Source: CAUZIZ01 sp965219005 (GTDB taxonomy: Bacteria; Acidobacteriota; UBA6911; RPQK01; JAJDTT01). Taken from it: a stretch of DNA of 64,000 nucleotides. How positions within the stretch are numbered: position 1 is the first letter of the stretch; each line of letters begins with the position of its first letter. A program made the translations under genes and the position numbers. The DNA lies in assembly GCA_965219005.1 (NCBI GenBank), contig CBDCMS010000004.1, forward strand, positions 868,001-932,000. Direction: 5' to 3'. Below are positions 49,164 to 57,907 of this stretch, one piece after another. The notes under the pieces are model-generated. The model ran no database searches. It was given only the letters and a program-made list of their open reading frames with translations, and was not told the origin of the DNA.

Positions 49164-52055
49164 TCACCTACGGTAGGTGATCCAGGCGGGTGAACCCCAG
49201 GCGATCTCCCCATCCTCCTGTAGAACGCGGACATAGTAGTAGGATTCTCCCGAGGCAGGGGCCTCGCTGTCCACGAAATCCAGGTTGAAGGTCGGCTCCG
49301 CTGGGCTGCTGGTGTAGAGGATCTTACCATCGCGAATCACGTCGACTCGCTTTACCGTACCCGTACCCAGGATGTTGGCACGGATGCGCACCGGGCTGGA
49401 GCTGGAGAAGGCCGCCCCCATGAGATGCTGGCCGTCCGATCCTCTGTAGCTCACGTCTAGAATGATGTTGTCGGTGGCTGCGTAGGCGCGGCGTGCGCGG
49501 ATGGCCTCCATCAGATCCTCGCGGCTCAGACTCGCCGCAATCAGACAGGCATAACTGACATGGGTCGAGAGGTGATCGGAAGAGGCAATGAACCCCAACC
49601 TATAACCCTTGTCCAGAGCGCTCCAGGCAGTCCCATGACGCCGATAGGGCGTGTCGTCTTCTTCAACCGTGGGGGTGGCTTCCAGCGTCTTGGGACGAGG
49701 TGCACCGGGATACTCGTAGGTGTCACGCATGCCCTGGTAGATCTCCATCAGTGTCTCCACCTCGGGATCGTTGTCACGCCAGTCGGTTCCGGCTCCGGTG
49801 GCAATCGTGTGGGGAATGGAGGCACCGCCGTGACGGCGCACATACCAGAAAAGCCGCTCCGCACCCTCCAACCCCAGCCTTTCGCCAGTGAGGACAGGAA
49901 GGAGGGGAACACCCCGCCGGGTAAAGACGATGTTACGGTGGCCGTTGGGAAATTGAATTCCTCGCTCGTACGAAAAGAAGGTGGTGAAACTGTCCTGTTG
50001 AAGCAGATCGGCAAACTTCTGAGATCGCCACCAGGCATAGGGCTCTGCCACTTCGTGGTCGTGATCCGTAACCCCTATGAAGTCCAGAGCGGCAGCATCT
50101 CGGGCATAGCGATAGGCGTCACGCAGCCCTCCATCGCCCCCACCATCCAGGGAAATGTCGGTGTGGCGGTGGAGATCCCCACGAAAGATGGAGTAGCTCT
50201 TCCCCTGGGACTGGATCCGGTAAGAGCGTATTCGTTCTACCTGATCCGATTCCCCAGGGTGGATCCGATCCAACGTCTCCGTCGGTTCCGGAGTCCACGA
50301 CTTCAGCGCCAGCTCCGACCTTGCTCCCCCAGCCCCCAAGCTGGAAAGAAATACCCTACCCTGCTGTGGTAAAGCCGATTTCGCGTTCCGAAGATCGCTG
50401 GCCCAGAGGGCCCAGAGCCGTCCATCGGTGCCGACAGCTGTAGCCGGCATCATGTCGTTTCTTCCACTGCTGCGCTGCACCCGCACCGTCTCACTCCAGG
50501 CGTAGCCCCGATAGCGCGTGGCATGAATCTCCCAGGAAGGGAAGTATCGGGGCCTTCCCGCCGGCCCCTTCTTGGTTACGTTTCGCACCAGGAGCCATGG
50601 ATTCCCCGAGGAATCGACCTGAAGCAGCGGCATTTCCCATTCTCGATCCGAGCCCAAATGCCCCATCAAGTCCTGCTCGGTCGTGAAGCTTCGATCTCCG
50701 TCGAAGCAGGCCAGGCGAACCCAGCGCGACTCCCGAAGCTCGGTTCCCTTTTTCTGAACCAGGCGCCCCGTGTCCTTACCCCATTCGATCCCGGATTCGT
50801 GCCAGGCCACCCAGACACGACCCTTTTGATCGATTGCCACGCTGGGACTTGCCTCATAGCGCTCGGTCCCGGACACCACAAGTACCGGACCCCATTGATC
50901 TTGCCGGCGGGATCGCAGATAGATATCGTAGCTGCCCCCGGCGTATCCGTCCCAAGCTATGGCCAAGGTCCCCTCAGGACCGGCGGCCAGTGAAGGACTC
51001 CAGTTGTTGCCGGCACCCGCCTCACCCTCGCTCACCTGAAACTCATCCTGCCATCGGCTGCCGTCGTAGGCCCTGGTCACGATCTGGCTGATCCCCTCCA
51101 CAGGCCGCTGCCAAACCAGCCATAGCAATCCCTCGGAGTCGGTGATGGCGGTGTGATTGATGTCGGGGCCAGCGTCGTCGGTCAATCTCTGAAGCTCGGA
51201 CCATTCCTGACCATCGTAGGATCGAGCATACAAGTCCCAGTTACCCTCCACCTGCATCGACCAGATGGCCCAGACCCGGCCCTCCGAATCCTCGGCAAGC
51301 GTCGTCAGGAAAACATCTGCTTTTCGAGCCAGAACGAAGAGAGGCCCAGTTTCCTCTTCTGTTTTCCAACGAACACACACCGAATCATCCTGGCTCTCGT
51401 GGTACTCCTGCCACGCCATCCAGAGGACACCTGACCTGGTGCTGAGAAGCGAGGGATAATCCTGCTGTCCGACTCTCTCGGCCGCAGCCGGCGAGACCGG
51501 AGGCACCCGCTCGACCCGCACGTTTCCGTCTAGAAAGTACTGCGATCTGAAGAGCGGCATGTCCGAAGGAACGAAGTGGAGCGTCCCCCTCCGAGTTTCA
51601 ACATGAACGGGAGTCCCAGGAGGACACTTCTCCACGTTCACGAACAGGCTGGGATGCCGAATTCTTGCTCGATCGGCGTAGCGTATCCAATCCCTGGTGG
51701 TGCTACAGATCCAACTGAGGGGTCCGGTGAGGCGATCGTTGGGGGCGTCGGGAACGGCGGTAACCGTCATGATGGTGTCCCCAAAACCATGTCGGTATAC
51801 TCCGGCGCGAAAGTGCTCCGGCACGACCGTCAGCTGCTGCCCATCGCGCGGCTCCAGGTGACCCGACCAGTCCTCAGGCTTGGTGTCCTTGAGCCCGAAG
51901 GTGAGGCGAAAAACCTCCTTGGGGAATCGGAGCTCCGAGAGGGGGACAGCCTCAATTCCGCCGGAAGAGGCCGACTCCTGAGCTGGCTGACATCCGACCA
52001 GGACTGCTAGCGCAACTCCGAGAGCGAGAATGGAACACTGCGACCACGACTTCAT
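49164..52055 (-). CDS. Lipoprotein with N-terminal beta-propeller and C-terminal PHP-type phosphoesterase domain
   Basis: A 963-residue predicted lipoprotein (lipobox VGC near residue 22, MKSWSQCSILALGVALAVLV). Residues about 130-600 carry repeated sialidase/propeller-like blades (ADVFLTTLAEDSEGRVWAIW, SLAAGPEGTLAIAWDGYAGG, SVAIDQKGRVWVAWHESG). From about 620 a PHP-like domain begins with FRGDLHRHTDISLDGGGDGG (HxH metal ligands), GVTDHDHEVAEPYAWW and a later FIASSDHLSTHVSYA, matching DUF3604-type metal-dependent proteins. The last 100 residues form a beta domain. It probably acts at the cell surface; the substrate is unknown. Confidence 0.82.
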   Translation of the reverse strand: MKSWSQCSILALGVALAVLVGCQPAQESASSGGIEAVPLSELRFPKEVFRLTFGLKDTKPEDWSGHLEPRDGQQLTVVPEHFRAGVYRHGFGDTIMTVTAVPDAPNDRLTGPLSWICSTTRDWIRYADRARIRHPSLFVNVEKCPPGTPVHVETRRGTLHFVPSDMPLFRSQYFLDGNVRVERVPPVSPAAAERVGQQDYPSLLSTRSGVLWMAWQEYHESQDDSVCVRWKTEEETGPLFVLARKADVFLTTLAEDSEGRVWAIWSMQVEGNWDLYARSYDGQEWSELQRLTDDAGPDINHTAITDSEGLLWLVWQRPVEGISQIVTRAYDGSRWQDEFQVSEGEAGAGNNWSPSLAAGPEGTLAIAWDGYAGGSYDIYLRSRRQDQWGPVLVVSGTERYEASPSVAIDQKGRVWVAWHESGIEWGKDTGRLVQKKGTELRESRWVRLACFDGDRSFTTEQDLMGHLGSDREWEMPLLQVDSSGNPWLLVRNVTKKGPAGRPRYFPSWEIHATRYRGYAWSETVRVQRSSGRNDMMPATAVGTDGRLWALWASDLRNAKSALPQQGRVFLSSLGAGGARSELALKSWTPEPTETLDRIHPGESDQVERIRSYRIQSQGKSYSIFRGDLHRHTDISLDGGGDGGLRDAYRYARDAAALDFIGVTDHDHEVAEPYAWWRSQKFADLLQQDSFTTFFSYERGIQFPNGHRNIVFTRRGVPLLPVLTGERLGLEGAERLFWYVRRHGGASIPHTIATGAGTDWRDNDPEVETLMEIYQGMRDTYEYPGAPRPKTLEATPTVEEDDTPYRRHGTAWSALDKGYRLGFIASSDHLSTHVSYACLIAASLSREDLMEAIRARRAYAATDNIILDVSYRGSDGQHLMGAAFSSSSPVRIRANILGTGTVKRVDVIRDGKILYTSSPAEPTFNLDFVDSEAPASGESYYYVRVLQEDGEIAWGSPAWITYRR

Positions 52056-52079
52056 GACGGTACCTAAGCTTTTCGACTA

Positions 52080-52266
52080 CTGCTAAGCTGACACTTCATT
52101 TGGCTTTTCCTGAGGAACAAGGGTGTAACGCATTGATTCAATGATCTTTTGGTCATGGAAGCCTGAAGCGCAAGCGAGGGGTTGGGAATCGGCAAGATCC
52201 TACTCAGGTCCCCAACCCCTCGCTCGCGCTTCAGGCTTCCATAGCTCGGGCAGTTTCTTTCTCGAA
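52080..52266. repeat. Compound intergenic repeat with 88-base hairpin (52155-52242)
   Basis: TAAGCTGACACTTCATTT is followed by GCATTGATTCAATGAT and then a hairpin whose 32-base arms (ATGGAAGCCTGAAGCGCAAG... and its complement) match at 31 positions. AGTTTCTTTCTCGAA comes next and forms the IS1595 target duplication (52259-52266). The continuation after the IS is GGGGCCAGCGCC...TAACCTGAAACTTCAT (53277-53320). It is the most complete copy of the repeat family that also occurs at 34957-36230 and 48335-48600. Confidence 0.72.
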
Positions 52267-53268
52267 TCTGGTTATGCACTTAACTCCGGAAAAAGTCACC
52301 ACCACCTAGTAAAAAAGGTGAGAGACAGGAGGTGAGTGGATGTACGAAAAGATGAATTTGTTGGAGTTTCAAGAGCGTTTTGCCACAGAAGAAGCTTGTC
52401 TGAGTTACCTGATGCAGAAACGCTGGCCGGAAGGATTTGTCTGTCCCCGTTGTGGGGGTCAAGGAGGCTACTGGTTGCAGCACCGGCGATTGATGGAGTG
52501 TCGCCAATGCCGGTATCAGGCTTCTTCCACCGCCGGGACGATTTTCCACAAGACGCGGGTGCCCCTGAGATATTGGTTTTGGACCATCTTCTTGATGAGC
52601 CGTTGCAAAGCGGGCTACTCGATGAAGGGACTGCAGAAGCTGCTGGGAATCGGAAGCTATCGGACGGTCTGGATGATGGGACATAAGATCCGACAAGCCA
52701 TGGCCAAACGTAATGACTGCTACCAATTAAGTCACCTGGTGGAGCTGGATGACTCTTTCTTTGGAGGCCGACGACGAGGGAGAAATCGTCGGGGTCGCAA
52801 GCGAGGACGAGGGACCGAAGGCAAGGCCAAAGTTCTGGCCGCGGTGGAGATAACGAAAGCCGGGGGGCCGAGGTTTCTAAGTCTGGATGTGGTCGATGAC
52901 ATAACCAGCGACAATGTGAAGCGGGTCGCCTGGGCGAGGATCGACCCCGGAGCTCAGATCCGAAGCGACGCCTATCACGCGTTTGTCGGTTTAGCTCAAG
53001 CCGGCTACCAGCATGAACGCGTCCGGCTCGAGTGGGTGGGGATGGGTTTTGAACAGTTCCCATGGGTTCACACCCTCATTTCCAACTGCAAGACTCAGCT
53101 CCAAGGGACTCAGAAAGCGGTCAGCCTCAAGCACCTTCAACGTTACCTGGCTGAGTTTTGTTACCGTTTCAATCGTCGTTTCTGGGAATCCGAGCTCTTC
53201 GACCGTCTCCTGACAGCCTGTTCGCTCTATCCCACCGTCACCTATCCGGAGTTAAGTGCATAACCAGA
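52267..53268 (+). mobile_element. IS1595-type insertion sequence, copy B
   Basis: A 1002-bp element with inverted ends TCTGGTTATGCACTTAACTC and an 8-base target duplication TTCTCGAA (52259-52266 and 53269-53276). It is one base different from the copy at 35164-36165. It has inserted into the intergenic hairpin repeat rather than into a gene. Confidence 0.95.
52340..53263 (+). CDS. IS1595-family transposase
   Basis: A 307-residue transposase identical to that of copy A except for Ser in place of Thr in GYSMKGLQKLLG. The zinc ribbon CPRCGG and the VELDDSFFGG catalytic motif are intact. Confidence 0.94.
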   Translation: MYEKMNLLEFQERFATEEACLSYLMQKRWPEGFVCPRCGGQGGYWLQHRRLMECRQCRYQASSTAGTIFHKTRVPLRYWFWTIFLMSRCKAGYSMKGLQKLLGIGSYRTVWMMGHKIRQAMAKRNDCYQLSHLVELDDSFFGGRRRGRNRRGRKRGRGTEGKAKVLAAVEITKAGGPRFLSLDVVDDITSDNVKRVAWARIDPGAQIRSDAYHAFVGLAQAGYQHERVRLEWVGMGFEQFPWVHTLISNCKTQLQGTQKAVSLKHLQRYLAEFCYRFNRRFWESELFDRLLTACSLYPTVTYPELSA

Positions 53269-53370
53269 TTCTCGAATGGGGCCAGCGCCGCTGCGGGCTC
53301 CACTAACCTGAAACTTCATCGGCGAGAAAATCATGAAAAAGCCGCAATTCTGGACTGGCGAATCCGGGCC

Positions 53371-55065
53371 TTAGTTCTTGACGGGAGCAAACTCCAGTAT
53401 ACGATCATTGCCGCCATCGGCCACCAACAAATTGCCCGTGGTTGGATCAAGGATCAACCCGTTGGGGTTGTCCAGGAACTGCCCTGTCCCCGTCCCTCCT
53501 GAAAGACGCGCACGCAGACTCCCGTCGACCGCATAAACCAGAATCCTGGAATTCTCAGGATCCGTTACATATACCTGGCCAGCCAAGTCTGCGGCAATGT
53601 AGGGCTTGTTCAGAATCCCGTGGTCCTTCCAACCGGGCACCCTCCACTCGGACTGGAACTGAAGGCGGGCATCGAACTTCTGGATCCGCTGGTTCCAGGC
53701 GTCGGCGACGTAGACCGTTCCATCAGCCGGCTCTACCACCAGGCTCACTGGCTCGTCGAACAGGCCCGGAGTAATGCCCCCTCCACCAACCTGCTCCAAA
53801 AACGCGCCTCCCGCAGTAAATCGCAGAATCCGTTTGTTGCCGGTATCCGCTACCAGCAGATTACCCTCTGCATCCAGGGCGAGTCCCCGTGGACCAAAGA
53901 GAACCTCGGGATCTCCCAGTTGCTTCGGGCTATGACCATACCGTCCCCACTTGGCCAGGAAGCGGCCCTCGAAGTCGAACTTCTGGATCCGGCCGTTCCA
54001 GGTATCCGCCACGTAGATCTCACCCTGTTGGCTGACCGCGACTCCCCAGGGTTCATTGAACTGGCCATCCCCCAGTTTCCCGGACCCAGGACCATCCGGA
54101 TCCAAGCAGCCACCCTCCGGGCCCTTCTCCAGAACACAGGTGCTTCCAAAGGTTAGTTTCAGGTTGCCTTCTTTATCCAGGATCAGGATTCGATTGTTTC
54201 CCGAGTCCGCAATCACGCGATCACCCTGGGGACCTACAGCCAGGTCACGGGGTTTGCTCAGTGATCGACCCGCATAGTCTCCTGAGAAGCTCCGCACAAT
54301 CTGGAGTTCCTTCTGCTCCACACTGCTCAAGTCACTTACAGGGGACCTTGAGGGGACCACACCCAGATTCCAGACGTCGGAAGCAAGATCCCGGCGCACG
54401 AACAGATTGAACTCCTGCCGATGGGGCCATACCGCCATGTCGACTCCAGGTAGCCGACGATAGAAGAAGTAGTGGCTCAGATCGCGCAGACTAGCCGAAT
54501 CCGTGACCACCTTGAAGAGTCCCTCAAGACCCACCCGATAGGGCTCATGGGGAGGCCACCAGATCAATCGATACACCCGTCGGATGTATTCATCGGTGAG
54601 ATAAGGGAGCACCTTTCGAACGTTGTCGGGGCCGACGATGACGACGGGAGACTTCATCGCGTCCAAGCGGGGCGCGTCTCCGTAGAATCTGCTGCTGGGG
54701 TAGTCCCTCATATACCAGGTGAAGGGCCAGGAGCTTTGGCTGTCGTACGCCACAACAAGCTTGCTGCGACCTCCGGTACGGTCGCCGATCAAGTCAATTT
54801 CATCCAGAGCCCGTTTGATATCCGGGGTGCCGTGGGCGTAGACCAGCAGCTCACTGGCGAGATCGTAGTTCTTGAAATTGAGCGTCAGGCTGGCACGAAG
54901 GGTCAGCAAACCCAGAAGCGCCACCACACCGAACGCCAGCAGATGAAGGGTCAGGGATTTCCCGACGCGAGAGGCGACTCGACTGGCCAAATAGACCAGA
55001 AGCAGTAGAACGACCAGCGTGACCAGCCAGCGGCTGGTGGCCGCCAGCGACAAGAGATCCCTTCC
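53371..55065 (-). pseudogene. Agl23-NHL giant membrane protein, C-terminal part (split by IS4-type element)
   Basis: The 3-prime part of a gene whose front is at 56410-57907. It starts in-frame at the IS border (GRDLLSLAATSRWLVTLVVL), continues with the last membrane helices (LHLLAFGVVALLGLLTL), a soluble domain (FTWYMRDYPSSRFYG, typical of TIGR03663/Agl23), and ends with about six NHL repeats: PWGVAVSQQGEIYVADTWNG, GLALDAEGNLLVADTGNKRI, SLVVEPADGTVYVADAWNQR, GLILDPTTGNLLVADGGNDR. NHL repeats form a propeller, presumably outside the membrane. The Agl23 family is associated with lipid-linked oligosaccharide flipping or transfer. Confidence 0.85.
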
Positions 55066-56409
55066 CACTAGTGTCCAATCATAAGTCAAATAGATTCAAC
55101 TGGTTACATGAACCTCCCTGGTGATTCCTGTAATCGAAGCTGGTAAGTACTTGAATTAATGGGGTTTTCTCGAAAACAGTCAGGCTGAGAATCTGTAGAG
55201 TTGTGTAGAGGCTCAGCTCCAATTTCAGGCGTTTTTTCAGGATGGCAACGAGGATATACACGGAGATGGCGATCCAGATCTGAGTTTTGACGGCGTTCGG
55301 AGAAGTCCCATAGAAGGCTTTGATGCGCAGGTGTTGCTTGATCCATTTGAAGAAAAGTTCCACGCGCCAGCGGCAACGGTACAGCTGGGCGACAGTGAGG
55401 GCAGTCAGGGAAAAGTTGTTGCTCAAGAAGACCAAGTGTTTTTGGGTCTCGGCGTCGTAGTAGCGGACTCGTCGGAGTTTGTCGGGGTACTTGTTGGCCG
55501 TGTAACGGCCGCTCAGGACCCCGGTTTGATCGCTTCTTAGCCCGATGCTCTTGTCGACACGATGGGAGTACAGACGGCGGAAATTCAGGCGCTGGTGGGC
55601 ACGAATGATGAAGAAACCGGAACTCTGGTGCAGCCGATAAAGACGTGCGAAATCGAGATAGCCGCGATCCAGGATGTAAATGGAGCCGGGTTGGACCAGC
55701 AGATAGTCGAGGATATTGACGTCGTGAACCCGCCCCTCGGTGACCTCGACAAAGGTGGGGATGTTGCCACGTAAGTCGAGCAAAGTATGCAGTTTGATGG
55801 CTCCTTTGCGTTTGCGGAAGCGGGCCCAAGGGAACACCGAAAGACACAGATCGATGGTGGTGGAATCGAGCGCGTAGACCGTTTTTTCCAGTTCCACGGC
55901 AAAGGGCTCGCCTGCGTACAAAGTCCGTGCCTCTTGGATCAAGACTTGAGCGAAATCGGCATAAATGCGCCAATCCCGATTCTCGTTGGTATGGGCCAAA
56001 GAGCTGCGGGCCACGCGGCCTCGAATTCCCATGTGGTAGAGTCTGCCTGCAACCGAACCTAGCGTGGCTTCGATATCCCGCAGACTCTCGCGATAGGTCA
56101 ACTGGGCGAAGACCATACACAGCCACTGCTTCCAGCAGGAGAAGTCTTTTATCTTGTAATCTCCTCGGTAGCGTTGAGCACAGAGTTGAAATTGATACCT
56201 GGGGACGCAATCCATCAGCTGGGCAAAGACGGTTCTGCGCATATCCATCTAGGCATCCTATCGGCTTGCAGGCCACAGGATTGGAGAACCGGGTCGGCAC
56301 CTGCCACAGTTTCATATCAAAAAGTATCGAAAAAATTGGATTTCGATGTTAAAACAATTCTTACCAGTAACTTAGAGTTGTGCGATAGAACAACGTTTGG
56401 ACACTAGTG
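55066..56409 (-). mobile_element. IS4-type insertion sequence
   Basis: A 1344-bp element. Its ends are the 13-bp inverted repeat CACTAGTGTCCAA. A perfect 9-bp target duplication ATCCCTTCC flanks it (55057-55065 and 56410-56418). It carries one transposase on the minus strand. Removing the element and one duplication rejoins AAAGGAGGAGCTTTTGAAGG with GATCTCTTGTCG in one frame, so it cleanly split the Agl23-NHL gene. Confidence 0.93.
55079..56248 (-). CDS. IS4-family transposase
   Basis: A 389-residue DDE transposase. An N-terminal DUF4372-like region (FAQLMDCVPRYQFQLCAQRY) precedes the catalytic core: first Asp in VYALDSTTIDLCLSVFPWA, second in IYILDRGYLDFARLYRLH, and the YREK motif in YRCRWRVELFFKWIKQHLRI (Y-2-R-3-E-6-K). 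All catalytic residues are present. Length fits the IS4 family (about 370-430). Confidence 0.94.
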   Translation of the reverse strand: MDMRRTVFAQLMDCVPRYQFQLCAQRYRGDYKIKDFSCWKQWLCMVFAQLTYRESLRDIEATLGSVAGRLYHMGIRGRVARSSLAHTNENRDWRIYADFAQVLIQEARTLYAGEPFAVELEKTVYALDSTTIDLCLSVFPWARFRKRKGAIKLHTLLDLRGNIPTFVEVTEGRVHDVNILDYLLVQPGSIYILDRGYLDFARLYRLHQSSGFFIIRAHQRLNFRRLYSHRVDKSIGLRSDQTGVLSGRYTANKYPDKLRRVRYYDAETQKHLVFLSNNFSLTALTVAQLYRCRWRVELFFKWIKQHLRIKAFYGTSPNAVKTQIWIAISVYILVAILKKRLKLELSLYTTLQILSLTVFEKTPLIQVLTSFDYRNHQGGSCNQLNLFDL

Positions 56410-57907
56410 ATCCCTTCCTTCAAAAGCTCCTCCTTTGAGTAGGGCGAAAGCGAGCAGGCCGATCAGGCCGGGAAACAGGATCAAGCCCGATGCTCTGCTG
56501 TTGGTGACCGAGCTCCAGGGAATCAGATTCACCAGACGGCCACACCACCAGCCACCCAGAACACACATCGGCAAAACGACATGCATCAGGAGCCACGGCA
56601 TTCTTTCTCCTGCTACGGAGTAGCCTACCCAACTGCAGAGCACCTAAAACGTCAAGAAACAAAGGAAGAGCTTCCGAATCTCGTTTCCGCCGGCGCTCGA
56701 GGTTCTGGACTCTGCTTCCGTTGGAAGATCCGCTTTCGAAACCGGCTCCCAGGTCCTGGTCTTCAAGTGACGGGGACCAGATCGCAGCCAGACAGAGAAA
56801 CAAGGCTAGGAACTCGTAGACGGTCGAAAGAATCAAGTAGTAGAACCAGGGCTGGCTCCCCCGACCCACTTCGTGTTGCGTCAACCAGTAACCCAGGCTC
56901 CCCACGACACCCGATACCAAGCCCTTCTGGGTGTTGGTAAAGAAGGTTGTAAAGAGAAGAATTTGAACACCCCAAAACAGGGCCATCAGTCTGACCCAGA
57001 GACGCAAATTGATGCCATCGACGCCCCGTTTGAAACCGAAGCATATTGCCGCCAGCAATCCGCTCAGCAAGGTCACCACGCCCAGCAGCAGAAGGTTATG
57101 CCACAGATTCTCGCTCTGGGCGTAGCCAGCCAGATCGCGTCCGGTGATGAAATAGCCCCATGGGGTCATGAAGGGAAGCACCAGAGTGAGCATGAGGAGG
57201 GAGAGATCCAACGCTGCGCGATCTCGCAAATCCGAGGAAGGGGGGGCACTGTCTTTCTTCCTGGACCAGAGCAGTCTACCGAGGCCCAAGAGGGCGAAGA
57301 AGGCTCCGCTGGTGGCCCCGAAGATGAAGCTGTTTTCCTTGGTAGTGAAGGCTAGCGCCATCGCGGCAACCATCATCCACAGCCAGCGAGGCGTGCGCGT
57401 TTCCAGATAGCGGAAGGCGGCGTAGATCCAAACCATCACGAACAGGGCGATATAGACGTCGTTCCGAATGTAGCGCGAGTAGCAAAGCATGGTCGGGCTC
57501 AGCACAACCAGTAGGGCTGCGACCAAGGCACCGGTCCGGCCGATGTATCGCCTGAGACAAGCAATCAGCAGAATCACTCCCAGACCGGAAAGGGCCGGGG
57601 CCAACCTTGCCGAGAAATCGCTGGCACCAAACAGGAAGTAGAAAAGAGCATTGAGATGAAAGAGCAGCGGGCCGTGGAGAAGCGGGTCGTGCTGATAGTT
57701 CCCGGTATCGTAGAGGTAGAACGAATAGATGGCGTGCTGGGCCTCATCGTGACTCATGGCCCGCAGACCCAGATCCCAGAATCGCGTCACAACGGCTCCA
57801 ACGAGCAAGAGCAGCCAGGCTACCTTCTCCCGATCCACGCCGGCTGGAGTAGTCAGAGGGCGACTCAAGATTGGCTCATCTGCGAGAGATAGCGTCTCAG
57901 GGTTCAT
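56410..57907 (-). pseudogene. Agl23-NHL giant membrane protein, N-terminal part; frameshift and nonsense codon near 56645
   Basis: The start ATG at 57907 overlaps the stop region of the upstream membrane gene by 11 bases. About 400 residues of a TIGR03663/Agl23-type GT39-like membrane protein are readable: LRAMSHDEAQHAIYSFYLYD (acidic first-loop motif), YQHDPLLHGPLLFHLNALFY, MLCYSRYIRNDVYIALFVMV. Near 56650-56720 the true frame shifts by one; the next codons read NEIRKLFLCFLTF, then a TAG (56646-56644, probably an old TGG), then VLCSWVGYSVAGERMPWLLM, the conserved GExMPWL motif. The frame then runs to the IS border (KGGAFEGRD). The gene has therefore lost function at least twice. Confidence 0.85.

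Noticed and set aside
55104..56315. 403-codon minus-strand frame overlapping the IS4 transposase
   Set aside because: It is the neighbouring frame of the transposase on the same strand, Pro/Arg/His-rich and motif-free. The 389-residue frame carries the DDE and YREK motifs.
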